Source of the DNA: Alphaproteobacteria bacterium UBA2964
GTDB taxonomy: Bacteria; Pseudomonadota; Alphaproteobacteria; MPNO01; UBA2964
NCBI GenBank assembly: GCA_905182615.1
Contig: CAJJCG010000003.1
Span: 1 to 39,203 of the forward strand
DNA length: 39,203 nucleotides
Reading direction: 5' to 3'
Part shown: positions 15,839 to 25,884 of the stretch, one piece after another
Position numbering within the stretch: the stretch's first letter is position 1
Layout: the number at the start of each line of letters is the position of its first letter
The notes under the pieces: model-generated
Database searches by the model: none
The model's input: the letters and a program-made list of their open reading frames with translations, nothing else
What the model was told of the DNA's origin: nothing
Made by a program: the position numbers and the translations under genes

Positions 15839-16309
15839 GTGACGTCTTTCTTGTCCACGTTTGTGAACAAGGTCGACCGCAAGGGCCGGGTATCGGTTCC
15901 GGCGCCGTTTCGTGCTGCCCTCTCGGAAGCATCATATCAGGGCGTTATCGCTTACCCTTCCCTCGCTGATAGCGCCATCGATGCCTTTGGCCGCGCCATG
16001 CTGGAAGATTTGAATCAGCGGCGCTTGGACAAAACAATGGCCGATGGCGAATTCGAGCGGGCCCTACTCGGCACCGACAACATGATCGATACGATTATGG
16101 CCATGGCACATGAGCTGCCATTTGATGGTGAAGGACGGATTCTGTTGCCTGCCCTGCTAGCTGACGCTGCTAGCATTACTGATCGCGCCGCTTTTGTTGG
16201 CCGCGGAACACGCTTTCAAATCTGGGCACCCGAAGCCTTTGAGAAACATCAGTTAGAGTCCGTCACGGCTCTTCGCGCAAGATTGCGCGAAAATGGAAAC
16301 AGCACATGA
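15839..16309 (+). CDS. mraZ: Transcriptional regulator MraZ
   Basis: First gene of the dcw cluster; an AbrB-fold DNA-binding protein that forms rings and represses its own promoter. From the GTG at 15839 it has 156 residues. There are two AbrB-like half-domains: STFVNKVDRKGRVSVPAPFR near the N-terminus and LPFDGEGRILLPALLADA in the middle. The frame is open upstream to 15785, but TSFLSTFVNKVDRKGR is the usual family start, and GGGGG lies about 7 nt before the GTG. The stop overlaps the rsmH ATG (ATGA). The operator array upstream is its likely target. Confidence 0.95.
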   Translation: MTSFLSTFVNKVDRKGRVSVPAPFRAALSEASYQGVIAYPSLADSAIDAFGRAMLEDLNQRRLDKTMADGEFERALLGTDNMIDTIMAMAHELPFDGEGRILLPALLADAASITDRAAFVGRGTRFQIWAPEAFEKHQLESVTALRARLRENGNST

Positions 16310-17283
16310 CGGGCGGGACACACCGTCCTGTCCTCCTAAAAGCGGTTATCGCCGCTATAAACCCGCGCGCACAGGCAATTTATGTCGACGGCACCTTTGG
16401 TGGTGGTGGCTATAGTCGAGGGCTCCTAGAAGCAGCTGACTGCACCGTCTTGGGCATTGATCGGGATCCCGAGGCCTGCGCCCGCGGCGCAACCATGGCT
16501 CAGGAATTCGACGGGCGTCTGTCAACGATCCATGGGTGTTTCGGCGACATGGACCGCCTATTGGCTTCCCAAGAAATATTCAATGTCGAGGGCATCATGC
16601 TCGACATTGGCATCTCATCCTTCCAAATCGATGACCCTGATCGCGGGTTTTCATTCCGGTTTGACGGTCCGCTGGATATGCGGATGTCTCTCGATGGACC
16701 GACCGTGGCAGATGTCGTCAATGACACGGAACAGAACGAGCTCGCTGATATCATATACAAATATGGCGAAGAACGCCGGTCAAGACGCATTGCTCGCGCC
16801 ATCGTCGAAGCGCGTTCCAACGCGCCAATCGAGCGCACGCTTGAACTCGCCGATATCGTCCGAGATTGCTACCCGCCGGCAAAACCCGGCTCAAAGTCGA
16901 TCGACCCCGCAACCCGCACGTTTCAAGCGCTCCGAATTTTCGTTAACGACGAACTTGGCGAACTACAACGCGGCCTGAACGCAGCAGAATCACTTTTGAG
17001 CGCGGGCGGTCGGTTAGCCGTTGTCAGCTTCCACTCTCTGGAAGACAGAATTGTAAAAACATTCCTCCGTGACAGATCTGGCGTGGCACCGCGCGGATCG
17101 CGCCACGCTCCTCAATATACCTCAACAACCAAACCCGCGACTTTCACCGAGCTAAGTCGCCGTGCCATTCGTCCCGATGACACTGAAACAACCGAGAACC
17201 CTCGAGCGCGTTCGGCACGACTTCGCACTGCCGAACGAACAAAAGCCGCCGCCTGGAGCACTAATGCGGGAGGTTCCGCATGA
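16306..17283 (+). CDS. rsmH: 16S rRNA m4C1402 methyltransferase RsmH (MraW)
   Basis: Methylates N4 of C1402 in 16S rRNA using SAM. The 325-residue protein starts with HRPVLLKAVIAAI and has the SAM loop YVDGTFGGGGYS at about 26-37. It also has LGIDRDPEA, MLDIGISSFQIDDPDRGFSF, GPLDMRMS, ATRTFQALRIFVNDELGEL and VVSFHSLEDRIVK, all RsmH signatures. Length is normal. It overlaps mraZ and ftsL by 4 nt each, so it is translationally coupled on both sides. Confidence 0.97.
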   Translation: MTGGTHRPVLLKAVIAAINPRAQAIYVDGTFGGGGYSRGLLEAADCTVLGIDRDPEACARGATMAQEFDGRLSTIHGCFGDMDRLLASQEIFNVEGIMLDIGISSFQIDDPDRGFSFRFDGPLDMRMSLDGPTVADVVNDTEQNELADIIYKYGEERRSRRIARAIVEARSNAPIERTLELADIVRDCYPPAKPGSKSIDPATRTFQALRIFVNDELGELQRGLNAAESLLSAGGRLAVVSFHSLEDRIVKTFLRDRSGVAPRGSRHAPQYTSTTKPATFTELSRRAIRPDDTETTENPRARSARLRTAERTKAAAWSTNAGGSA

Positions 17284-17663
17284 TCAAACGGGCAACATTG
17301 ATTTGGATGTTCTTGGCGACCGCAGCAGGTATCGGGCTGTTTGTCCTCAAATATAAAGTTAAATCGATGGAGGGTCAGCTTGCTGCCATCCACGGCAAAA
17401 CATTGGAAAACCTCGAAGCGGTCCACGTTCTAAAAGCGGAATGGAGTTATCTCAACCAACCCGCGCGCCTGGAAGACTTGGGCCGCCGCCTTCTGAACTT
17501 AGAGCCGGTAAAGGCGACCCAGACCATCGATATAGAGGACATCCCGTTCCGACCGGTTGGAGCCAGTAACGGTGCGGCAAGAAACTCCAGCTTAACAAAT
17601 GTTCGTCCCCCGGCGGCCGATCAGGTCCCCCCCCTGTTCGCCAAAATCAGGCGTAAACAATGA
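17280..17663 (+). CDS. ftsL: Cell division protein FtsL
   Basis: A 127-residue bitopic membrane protein of the divisome that works in the FtsQ-FtsL-FtsB complex and activates FtsWI. It has a short cytoplasmic start, one membrane segment (about 6-23, LIWMFLATAAGIGLFVL) and then a helical region (KVKSMEGQLAAIHGKTLENLEAVHVLKAEWSYL-like heptads) consistent with the coiled coil. NQPARLEDLGRRLLNL is the conserved alphaproteobacterial FtsL segment. The tail after about residue 85 is Pro/Arg-rich. It overlaps rsmH and ftsI by 4 nt each. Confidence 0.92.
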   Translation: MIKRATLIWMFLATAAGIGLFVLKYKVKSMEGQLAAIHGKTLENLEAVHVLKAEWSYLNQPARLEDLGRRLLNLEPVKATQTIDIEDIPFRPVGASNGAARNSSLTNVRPPAADQVPPLFAKIRRKQ

Positions 17664-19378
17664 TCGGCCGCCACCCCTTTTTCCCAAAAAAACGGCGTCG
17701 CGAACCGCCAGTCCCCGCGCGCGTCGAAACTGGCCGCAGCAGGCTTCTGATCACTGGCGCCCTGTTTTCCGCCGCATTTTTGGTTGTAACCGGACGATTG
17801 ATCGGCGTCACAATGTTTGTCGAGAAAAGCCAACCACAATACTCACGAACCGTGGGCAAGGCCGCGCTTAAGACAGGGCGGGCAAATATCGTCGACCGGA
17901 ACGGTAATTTGCTAGCAACAAGCCTCAAGACCGCTTCACTTTTTGCCAATCCACGCGTCATGTTAGATGCCCGGGAAGCCGTCAACAAACTCGCCGCTGT
18001 CCTACCCGATCTAAACAGCAGGCTGACATACGAAAAACTCACCCAAGACCGCAGCTTTATCTGGCTACGACGTCATCTCACGCCTCGTCAAAAATACGAA
18101 GTAAACAAGCTGGGGATCCCAGGACTAGACTTCCGTGATGAAGAACGTCGGGTATATCCCTCGGCGGCTCTCGCCTCTCACATTCTCGGACACACCGACA
18201 TCGACAATCGAGGCCTTGCCGGGGTCGAACGTCACTTCAACCAAAAGCTGCGGGAAAGCCGCACCCCTCTCAAGCTCTCAATTGATATTCGGGTACAACA
18301 TGCCATGCGTAAAGAGCTCGCAGCAGCCGTTCGGGAGTTCCGTGGCATCGGCGCCGCCGGTATCGTTATGGATATCCGCAATGGTGAAGTTATCAGCATT
18401 GTCTCGCTGCCTGATTTCGACCCGAACCGACCTTCAAACATCCAACCTGACACACGGTTCAACCGCGCGACGCTCGGCGTCTATGAAATGGGATCCACCT
18501 TCAAAATCTTCACCACTGCCATGGCATTGGACACCGGCCGGATCTCGATGCGCGACGGCTATGACGCGACCCACCCTATTCGCATTGCCCGCTTCGTCAT
18601 TCGCGACTACCACGCCAAACGCCGGTGGCTCTCGGTTCCCGAGATATTCATGTATTCATCGAATATCGGATCCGCGAAAATGGCGCTTGATGTCGGTATC
18701 GCTGGACAACGCGCCTTCCTCCAAAAAGTGGGCATTCTGCACCCCTCGCCGGTCGAAATATCTGAAGTCGGCGCCCCTTTAATCCCCCCACGCTGGCGAA
18801 AAATAAACGCCATAACAATCTCATATGGCCACGGACTATCTATCAGCCCCATGCAGCTGGTTGCGGGTGTCGGCTCTATGATTAATGGCGGCATCTATCA
18901 TGCGCCCACATTTCTTAAAAAACCTTCGGGTTCAAAAAGCATTGGTCGCCGGGTCATTTCGGCAAAAACATCTGATCAGATCAAGCGTCTTTTTCGTCTC
19001 GTCGTCACAAAGGGCACCGGAAGCAAAGCCGCTGCCGATGGCTATCTCGTTGGCGGAAAAACAGGAACGTCCGAAAAAGTTGTCGGCCGGCACTACAAAA
19101 AAAAGGCGTTGATCTCGTCCTTTATCGGAGCTTTCCCCATGAATGCGCCGCGCTATGTCGTCTTCGCAATGATTGACGAGCCAAGCGGCACAAAAAAAAC
19201 CTTCAGTTATGCGACAGGCGGCTGGGTAGCAGCACCGGTCGTCGGAAAGGTGATTGCCCGCATCGGCCCGTTGCTAGGGGTTCGAGCGATTGATGAAAAA
19301 GCGCCAGAAATAGTGCGCGAGATGGCGATTGATATCGTCACAAAAAAAGAAGGGAAGCGTCGCCTTGCGTCTTTCTGA
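17660..19378 (+). CDS. ftsI: Septal peptidoglycan transpeptidase FtsI (PBP3)
   Basis: Class B penicillin-binding protein that crosslinks septal peptidoglycan with FtsW. It has 572 residues, with a basic N-terminus, a membrane anchor at about 29-52 and a PBP dimerisation domain (RANIVDRNGNLLATS, GLDFRDEERRVYPSAALASHILG, GLAGVERHFN). The transpeptidase domain has all three active-site motifs: STFK (279-282, nucleophile S279), SSN (333-335) and KTGT (467-470). The last 14 nt overlap the start of murE. Confidence 0.97.
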   Translation: MIGRHPFFPKKRRREPPVPARVETGRSRLLITGALFSAAFLVVTGRLIGVTMFVEKSQPQYSRTVGKAALKTGRANIVDRNGNLLATSLKTASLFANPRVMLDAREAVNKLAAVLPDLNSRLTYEKLTQDRSFIWLRRHLTPRQKYEVNKLGIPGLDFRDEERRVYPSAALASHILGHTDIDNRGLAGVERHFNQKLRESRTPLKLSIDIRVQHAMRKELAAAVREFRGIGAAGIVMDIRNGEVISIVSLPDFDPNRPSNIQPDTRFNRATLGVYEMGSTFKIFTTAMALDTGRISMRDGYDATHPIRIARFVIRDYHAKRRWLSVPEIFMYSSNIGSAKMALDVGIAGQRAFLQKVGILHPSPVEISEVGAPLIPPRWRKINAITISYGHGLSISPMQLVAGVGSMINGGIYHAPTFLKKPSGSKSIGRRVISAKTSDQIKRLFRLVVTKGTGSKAAADGYLVGGKTGTSEKVVGRHYKKKALISSFIGAFPMNAPRYVVFAMIDEPSGTKKTFSYATGGWVAAPVVGKVIARIGPLLGVRAIDEKAPEIVREMAIDIVTKKEGKRRLASF

Positions 19379-20840
19379 CCTCGCAGGAGCAGATATGAGA
19401 GCTCACCCTACCAACTTGAACCCAGACATAGTGGGGTTGACGGCAGATTCGCGCGCCGTAAAACCTGGCTACCTCTTCGCCGCCCTACCCGGCTCCCAAT
19501 CTGATGGTCGGGATTTTATCGCTGATGCCCTCGCGCGTGGCGCCGCGGCAATCCTCGCTCCGGCCGGGACAGGCTTGCCGCCACAGGCCGACGAGATTCC
19601 GGTAATCGGTGTCGATAACCCGCGTCATAGTCTCGCCCTTTTTGCAGGTCGCTATTTCGGCACACAACCGCGAGTTGCCGCCGCAGTGACTGGTACCAAC
19701 GGCAAGACATCTGTTGCCTGGTTTACCCATCAGATATGGAAACGTCTCGGTCATCGGGCTGCTGCTGTCGGCACGCTCGGTGTTACGACGGCAGGTACAG
19801 ATAGCGGTGGTGGTGCCGGGCTAACGACAGCCGACCCAGTGACGTTGCATCGTGAACTAAAAGCTTTAACCGATGACGGCGTTGATCATGTCATACTCGA
19901 AGCCTCAAGCCATGGGCTGGAACAGTCCCGACTTGATGGCGTTCATCTTGCAGCGGGCGCGTTTACGAACCTTTCCCGTGACCATCTAGACCATCATGGC
20001 ACTATGGATAATTACCGAGCCGCAAAACTGCGCCTCTTCGACAGCGTTCTCCCAGATGATGCGACGGCGGTCCTCAATGCAGATTCTGACGATTTTCCGA
20101 TGTTCTCATCAATAGCCAGAGCAAGGGGCCTTCGCATAATCGGTTACGGCCGAGCTGCGGACGAAATCCGCATTGAGCGGATTGACGTAAAACCTACCGG
20201 ACATATTTTGTCGATAAAAGTATTCGGTAAACATTATGAAGTCGAGCTCGCGTTGCCCGGTATATTTCAGGCACGGAACGCTCTTTGCGCCCTCGGTCTC
20301 GCCATCGCATGCGGCGATAAGGCAGAAGAGGTCATCGCATTACTGCCCGAATTAAGGAGCCCTCCTGGGCGTCTTGAACTCGTTGGCCGCGCACCCAATG
20401 GCGCGCCAATCTATGTCGATTATGCCCATACACCTGATGCGCTTGCCTCGTTGTTAGCCGCACTCCGGCCGCATACCGCCGGAAAACTGGGCGTCGTCTT
20501 CGGATGCGGTGGTGATCGAGACAAAGGCAAACGAACTCAAATGGGAGCGATTGCCCGAGATATTGTGGACAGAATCTATGTCACCGATGACAATCCGCGC
20601 AGCGAGAACGCCGCGACTATTCGCTCAGAAGTCCTGAAAGGCTGTCCGGATGCCACAGAAATTGGCGACAGGGCAGATGCCATACATCACGCCGTCACCG
20701 AACTCGCCCCCCAAGATGTTCTCGTCATTGCCGGCAAGGGTCATGAAACCGGACAGATTATTGGCGACCAGGTGATGCCATTTGAAGATGCCGCGATCGC
20801 CCGTGACGTTATCGATTCCATCGGAGATGGCAATCGATGA
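19365..20840 (+). CDS. murE: UDP-MurNAc-L-Ala-D-Glu:meso-DAP ligase
   Basis: Adds meso-diaminopimelate to UDP-MurNAc-L-Ala-D-Glu in the cytoplasm. From the TTG at 19365 (MRLSDLAG, the classic MurE start, with AAGGGAAG upstream) it has 491 residues. The frame is open back to 19329, but that extension reads the ftsI tail in another frame. Visible features are the ATP loop GTNGKT (110-115), K221 (carbamylated lysine position, YRAAKLRLF) and DNPR (409-412), which is diagnostic for meso-DAP rather than lysine. TTG may limit its translation relative to neighbours. The gene starts within ftsI and overlaps murF by 4 nt. Confidence 0.95.
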   Translation: MRLSDLAGADMRAHPTNLNPDIVGLTADSRAVKPGYLFAALPGSQSDGRDFIADALARGAAAILAPAGTGLPPQADEIPVIGVDNPRHSLALFAGRYFGTQPRVAAAVTGTNGKTSVAWFTHQIWKRLGHRAAAVGTLGVTTAGTDSGGGAGLTTADPVTLHRELKALTDDGVDHVILEASSHGLEQSRLDGVHLAAGAFTNLSRDHLDHHGTMDNYRAAKLRLFDSVLPDDATAVLNADSDDFPMFSSIARARGLRIIGYGRAADEIRIERIDVKPTGHILSIKVFGKHYEVELALPGIFQARNALCALGLAIACGDKAEEVIALLPELRSPPGRLELVGRAPNGAPIYVDYAHTPDALASLLAALRPHTAGKLGVVFGCGGDRDKGKRTQMGAIARDIVDRIYVTDDNPRSENAATIRSEVLKGCPDATEIGDRADAIHHAVTELAPQDVLVIAGKGHETGQIIGDQVMPFEDAAIARDVIDSIGDGNR

Positions 20841-22273
20841 CCGACACTCTTTGGACCAGAGATTCTGTACGGGCTGCGACGGGCGGCAGCGGTGACGTTG
20901 ACTGGTCCGCGACTGGCGTTTCAATCGACAGTCGGACTGTAGAAAATGGTGATCTGTTCATCGCCCTCAAAGGTCCCCACGTGGATGGCCACAATCATGT
21001 CGTCCAAGCACTTACGGATGGCGCTGCCGCAGTCCTAATTGATCATCGGCCTGACGGGCTTGTAGACGACGCTCCGGTTATTCAAGTCGACGACACAATG
21101 ACCGCCCTCGAAGACCTCGGCAAAGCAGGACGCGACAGAAGCACCGCAAAAATTATTGCCGTGACTGGTAGCGTCGGAAAAACCGGCACCAAAGACGCAC
21201 TTCGCAATGCATTGACATTACAGGGAAAAACCAGTGCCAGCGCTCACAGCTACAATAATCATTGGGGCGTCCCCCTGTCTTTGGCTCGCATGCCTGCGGA
21301 TACCGAATACGGTGTCTTTGAAGTCGGCATGAATCACGCCGGAGAGATTACACCGCTGTCTCAGATGATCCGCCCAGACGTCGCAATCATTACGACGGTT
21401 GAACCTGCCCATATCGAATATTTTGACTCCATCGAAGGCATCGCCGATGCCAAAGCCGAAATATTTTCCGGAATGAGTGGCGGAACCGCGATATTGAACC
21501 GCGACAATCCGCTTTATATCAGGATTGCCAAAGGGGCCCGACCACCAAACATTGCCCGAACCCTGTCATTCGGAGAAAATCCAGAAGCCGATGCGCGCCT
21601 CATCACTCGTGTTGCCGATAGTTCGGGTAACAACGTCGAAGCCGTTATTTGTAGCCGTCGGATCGGCTACCGCCTCGGATTACCAGGGCAACATCTAGTT
21701 CAGAATAGTCTCGCCGTTTTAGCAGCCATTTGTGCCGTTGATGCTGACGTTGCTGCTGCAGCCAAGACATTGAGCGAACTGACCCCAATTGCGGGACGGG
21801 GCGCCCAGCAGATCATAAAAATCGCCGACGGCAGCTTCACGATCATCGACGAAAGCTACAACGCTAACCCGGCATCGATGCGGGCAGCGATGGAAACCCT
21901 TGCCGCAATGCGGCCGGAACCCTGCGCCAAACGCATCGCGATTCTCGGTGACATGCGCGAGTTGGGTAAGAGCTCTCGCGACTATCACATCGCACTTGCC
22001 GACACGCTTGTTCAGAACGGGGTCGATAAAGTTTTCGCCTGCGGTGAACAAATGGCGGCCATGTTCGATGCCCTGCCCACCGAGATGAGAGGTGGCTTTA
22101 AAAATTCAGCAGAAGAACTCGGACAAGCCGTCACCGCCCGAGTGAGAGCAGGCGACGTGGTCACCGTTAAGGGGTCTCTCGCCAGTGGCATGAAGACCGT
22201 CGTCGACCAGCTAAGCGCTTTACAAACCAAAGCGGGCCCAGAACCGGGACCGGCATTAAACGGGGCCGCATAG
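20837..22273 (+). CDS. murF: UDP-MurNAc-tripeptide:D-Ala-D-Ala ligase
   Basis: Adds the D-Ala-D-Ala dipeptide, completing UDP-MurNAc-pentapeptide. It has 478 residues, with the N-terminal substrate domain ([19 protein letters not shown]), the P-loop [14 protein letters not shown] (GSVGKT 111-116), [25 protein letters not shown] and the C-terminal domain with [19 protein letters not shown] and GDMRELG. All are MurF hallmarks. The ATG overlaps the murE stop (ATGA), and the TAG stop is 2 nt from mraY. Confidence 0.97.
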   Translation: MTDTLWTRDSVRAATGGSGDVDWSATGVSIDSRTVENGDLFIALKGPHVDGHNHVVQALTDGAAAVLIDHRPDGLVDDAPVIQVDDTMTALEDLGKAGRDRSTAKIIAVTGSVGKTGTKDALRNALTLQGKTSASAHSYNNHWGVPLSLARMPADTEYGVFEVGMNHAGEITPLSQMIRPDVAIITTVEPAHIEYFDSIEGIADAKAEIFSGMSGGTAILNRDNPLYIRIAKGARPPNIARTLSFGENPEADARLITRVADSSGNNVEAVICSRRIGYRLGLPGQHLVQNSLAVLAAICAVDADVAAAAKTLSELTPIAGRGAQQIIKIADGSFTIIDESYNANPASMRAAMETLAAMRPEPCAKRIAILGDMRELGKSSRDYHIALADTLVQNGVDKVFACGEQMAAMFDALPTEMRGGFKNSAEELGQAVTARVRAGDVVTVKGSLASGMKTVVDQLSALQTKAGPEPGPALNGAA

Positions 22274-22275
22274 CT

Positions 22276-23364
22276 ATGCTATATAATTTTCTCTTTCCGC
22301 TTGCCGACGATTTTGGCCTTTTCAATCTGTTCCGGTATCTGACGTTTAGGACCGGTGGTGCCGTCCTGACGGCCCTAATCATTAGCTTTCTTCTTGGCGG
22401 TCCTCTCATTCACTGGCTCAAAAGCCGGCAGGGAGAAGGCCAGCCAATTCGCAAAGATGGTCCAGAAAGTCATCCGCTGACAAAGAAGGGAACGCCAACG
22501 ATGGGTGGTCTCTTAATCCTCATCGCTGTTACCACCGCCACCCTACTCTGGGCGGACCTCAGCAACCGTTATGTCTGGGCAGTTCTAATCGTCACACTGG
22601 GGTTTGGTACGATTGGCTTTTTCGACGACTACCTAAAACTCTCCAAACGATCCTCCGATGGTCTTCCCGGTAAGGTCAAACTGGTTGCAGAAATTGCTAT
22701 CGCCGGCGCCGTTGCCTGGTGGATATCAGAAATTACTCTCGATCCGCTTGCCACAGGCCTCGCCGTGCCGTTCTTTAAAAACCTTCTGATCGATCTTGGC
22801 TGGTTCTTTATTCCCTTCGCGGCCCTCGTCATGGTCGGCGCTTCAAATGCCGTCAACCTGACCGACGGCCTAGACGGCCTAGCCATCGTGCCCGCAATGA
22901 TCGTCGCGGGATGTTTAGCGCTAATAACCTATATCGTCGGCAATCAGGTATTCTCAAGCTACCTGCAGGTATACAACGTCCCAGGGGCAGGTGAGCTGAC
23001 GGTATTTTGTGGCGCCCTCGTTGGCGCCAGTCTCGGCTTTCTCTGGTTCAACGCTCCTCCAGCAATGGTCTTTATGGGCGATACCGGCTCACTTTCCGTC
23101 GGCGGCGCCATCGGTGCCGTAAGCGTCATCAGCAAACATGAACTGGTTCTGGCGATTATTGGCGGGTTGTTTGTCCTGGAAACCGTCTCAGTCATTGTTC
23201 AGGTCGCCTCCTTCAAATTGACTGGCCGCCGTGTGTTTCGTATGGCGCCCCTCCATCACCATTTCGAAAAAAAGGGCTGGAAAGAACCAACCATTGTCAT
23301 CCGGTTTTGGATCATTGCGATGATCCTCGCCTTAATCGGCCTTTCCACGCTGAAATTACGATGA
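22276..23364 (+). CDS. mraY: Phospho-MurNAc-pentapeptide transferase MraY
   Basis: Transfers phospho-MurNAc-pentapeptide to undecaprenyl phosphate, making lipid I at the inner membrane. It has 362 residues with about ten membrane segments. Signature motifs are [21 protein letters not shown] (catalytic Asp pair), [27 protein letters not shown] and [11 protein letters not shown] (the HHH motif). It lies 2 nt after murF and 7 nt before murD. Confidence 0.98.
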   Translation: MLYNFLFPLADDFGLFNLFRYLTFRTGGAVLTALIISFLLGGPLIHWLKSRQGEGQPIRKDGPESHPLTKKGTPTMGGLLILIAVTTATLLWADLSNRYVWAVLIVTLGFGTIGFFDDYLKLSKRSSDGLPGKVKLVAEIAIAGAVAWWISEITLDPLATGLAVPFFKNLLIDLGWFFIPFAALVMVGASNAVNLTDGLDGLAIVPAMIVAGCLALITYIVGNQVFSSYLQVYNVPGAGELTVFCGALVGASLGFLWFNAPPAMVFMGDTGSLSVGGAIGAVSVISKHELVLAIIGGLFVLETVSVIVQVASFKLTGRRVFRMAPLHHHFEKKGWKEPTIVIRFWIIAMILALIGLSTLKLR

Positions 23365-23371
23365 GGCGCGC

Positions 23372-24763
23372 GTGATCGAGATACAATCCCGCCGCGATCA
23401 AACAATCGCTCTCTTCGGCCTTGGCGCTTCTGGTCTCGCGACCACTCGCGCCCTGGTAGCAAGCGGAGCGAAGGTTTTTGCGTGGGATGACTGCCAAGGT
23501 CAACGGACGGCAGCACAAAACGACAGCATCCAGGTTTCTGACCTCTATGCGCGAGATTTCAATGACCTTGCCGCGCTAGTTCTTGCCCCCGGGATTTCTC
23601 TAACACACAAGCCGCACGCCATCGTACAAAAGGCACAAGCCGCGGATTGTCCGATAATCGGTGACATCGAGCTGTTGATAGAAGCCTGTCCAACGACACA
23701 ATTTATCGGCATCACCGGCACAAACGGCAAATCAACAACGACCGCCTTAATCGGTCATATGCTGAACACAGCTGGCATTGAATCGCAAATCGGCGGAAAT
23801 CTTGGCCCTCCCGCACTCGGATTCGAGACGCCCGCGAAGGATGAAATCATCGTCCTCGAACTTTCATCTTATCAACTCGACTTAACACAAAAAGCCACAT
23901 TTGATATCGCAGTATTCCTGAATATCAGTCCAGATCATCTCGATCGCCATGGAAACATGGACGGGTATATCAATGCCAAACGGCAGATTTTCCGGAACCG
24001 GGTAAATACAGCGGAACCACAGATTGCGATCATCGGTGTCGACGATAAAAACGGACGATCTCTCTACAAGGAACTTTCTCAAAGGGCCGGATGGAAGGCA
24101 ATTGCCATCACAATGTCAGGTACATTGGACGATGGTTTCTATGCAAGCAACGGGATGCTCTACGAAGCAAATGCTGGTAATACCAAAGCGATCTGTGACC
24201 TCTCGCACGCAAACAGCTTGCCGGGCAGCCATAACTGGCAGAATGCCGCAGCGGCAGCCGCCGTCGGGCATGCACTAAAGATTGGTAGCGAAAATATCGC
24301 CAGCGCGATTACGAGTTATCCCGGCCTGCCCCATCGCATGGAAAATCTGGGCAGCACCCACGGCGTAACCTTTATTAATGACAGCAAGGCGACAAACGGC
24401 GAAGCCGCCGCACGAGCGCTTGCTTGCTATGACGATATTTTCTGGATTGCAGGTGGTCGGGCGAAAGACGATGGGTTGGCGGTTATCAAGCCATTCCTGC
24501 CTAACATTCGGCATGCCTTTCTGATTGGCGAGGCCGGACCGAAGTTCGAGACCGAGCTTGATGATGCTGTCCCAGTCACGCAGTGCGGTGATCTGGAGAC
24601 CGCAACCAAAGAGGCCTATCGCGCCGCCAGTGAATCTGGCCCTGTTAAGGCAACAGTCCTACTATCGCCGGCCTGCGCCTCCTTTGATCAGTGGAAGAAT
24701 TTCGAACTGCGTGGCGAAGCCTTTAAAAGCTTTGTCTCCGATCTCTCGGAGGGCGAAGAATGA
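23372..24763 (+). CDS. murD: UDP-MurNAc-L-alanine:D-glutamate ligase
   Basis: Adds D-glutamate to UDP-MurNAc-L-Ala. It has 463 residues from a GTG start, with GAGG about 6 nt upstream. Visible blocks are the N-terminal UDP-binding FGLGASGLATTRAL, LVLAPGISLTHKP, the ATP loop GTNGKST (116-122), ELSSYQLD, NISPDHLDRHG and FINDSKATNGEAAARAL. Length and motif order are normal. It overlaps ftsW by 4 nt. Confidence 0.97.
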   Translation: MIEIQSRRDQTIALFGLGASGLATTRALVASGAKVFAWDDCQGQRTAAQNDSIQVSDLYARDFNDLAALVLAPGISLTHKPHAIVQKAQAADCPIIGDIELLIEACPTTQFIGITGTNGKSTTTALIGHMLNTAGIESQIGGNLGPPALGFETPAKDEIIVLELSSYQLDLTQKATFDIAVFLNISPDHLDRHGNMDGYINAKRQIFRNRVNTAEPQIAIIGVDDKNGRSLYKELSQRAGWKAIAITMSGTLDDGFYASNGMLYEANAGNTKAICDLSHANSLPGSHNWQNAAAAAAVGHALKIGSENIASAITSYPGLPHRMENLGSTHGVTFINDSKATNGEAAARALACYDDIFWIAGGRAKDDGLAVIKPFLPNIRHAFLIGEAGPKFETELDDAVPVTQCGDLETATKEAYRAASESGPVKATVLLSPACASFDQWKNFELRGEAFKSFVSDLSEGEE

Positions 24764-25884
24764 CCGCTTTTACCCGCACAGATACATCCTTGCTTGGCCG
24801 TTGGTGGTGGACCATTGATCATTGGACGCTCGCTGCTATCGCGCTGCTTATTGGGTTCGGCATCATGATGACCATGGCGGCCAGCCCGCCAGTCGCAGAT
24901 CGCTTGGGATACGACCCCTTCCATTTTGTCAGAAAGCAACTCTTCCACCTGCCGATTGCTATAGCCGCGCTAATTGGCGTCTCTCTTATGTCACCGCGTG
25001 GCATCAAACGGTTCGCAACAGGACTATTTGTTCTCAGCCTCATTCTCCTAGTGGCGACATTCTTCTTTGGCACTGAGATCAAGGGCGCGCGCCGCTGGAT
25101 CAGTATCGCAGGACTGTCCCTGCAACCATCGGAATTCGTTAAACCCACTTTTGCAGTCGTTACTGCCTGGCTTTTTGCGATGCGTGGCGACAATGGCAAA
25201 GAAGTCGGCCGAACAGCCGCCATCGTTCTCTACGGACTCGTCGTAAGTTTGCTCTTACTTCAACCTGATTTCGGTATGACCGTTGTCGTCTCAGCCGTTT
25301 GGTTTACACAATTTTTCCTTGCGGGCCTCCCCATACTCTGGGTCGCAGGGTTTATAGCTATTGGTATTGGGGGCGCCGTCGGCGCTTACTTCCTGCTACC
25401 GCATGTTGCCAGCCGAGTTGATCGGTTTATCGACCCATCTTCCGGTGACAGCTATCAGGTCATGCGGTCAATGGAAGCCTTTATGAATGGAGGCGTCCTC
25501 GGGCGCGGCCCCGGCGAAGGTTCAGTTAAAACTGTTCTGCCAGACGCCCATACCGACTTTATCTTCGCGGTCGCCGCTGAAGAATTTGGCCTGATTGCCT
25601 GTCTTATCCTCGTCGGGCTCTTCGCCTTCATCGTCCTGCGCGGATTTTCCCGCGTCATAAAGGAAACCAATTTCTTCATTCTATTGGCCGTAACGGGGCT
25701 ACTCGTTCAATTCGGTCTGCAGTCTCTCGTGAACATGGCATCGACCCTTCATTTAATGCCGACGAAGGGTATGACCTTGCCCTTTATCAGCTATGGCGGT
25801 TCGTCCCTTGTTTCCATCGCCCTTTGTGTCGGCATGGCCCTGTCGCTTACGCGCCGCCGCGTGGGACAGGAGGCAGGCCTATGA
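24760..25884 (+). CDS. ftsW: Septal peptidoglycan polymerase FtsW
   Basis: SEDS-family glycosyltransferase that polymerises lipid II at the septum together with FtsI. It has 374 residues with about ten membrane segments. The KGARRWI and LQPSEFVK loop (about 108-127), the QPDFGMT stretch, GPGEGSVK and the C-terminal GMTLPFISYGGSS motif are characteristic. It starts within the murD stop (ATGA), and its own stop overlaps the murG start. Confidence 0.97.
   Translation: MTAFTRTDTSLLGRWWWTIDHWTLAAIALLIGFGIMMTMAASPPVADRLGYDPFHFVRKQLFHLPIAIAALIGVSLMSPRGIKRFATGLFVLSLILLVATFFFGTEIKGARRWISIAGLSLQPSEFVKPTFAVVTAWLFAMRGDNGKEVGRTAAIVLYGLVVSLLLLQPDFGMTVVVSAVWFTQFFLAGLPILWVAGFIAIGIGGAVGAYFLLPHVASRVDRFIDPSSGDSYQVMRSMEAFMNGGVLGRGPGEGSVKTVLPDAHTDFIFAVAAEEFGLIACLILVGLFAFIVLRGFSRVIKETNFFILLAVTGLLVQFGLQSLVNMASTLHLMPTKGMTLPFISYGGSSLVSIALCVGMALSLTRRRVGQEAGL

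Noticed and set aside
18135..18782. 215-codon open frame inside ftsI in another frame
   Set aside because: It is fully contained in the well-supported ftsI coding region, and its translation is Ser/Pro-rich without known motifs.
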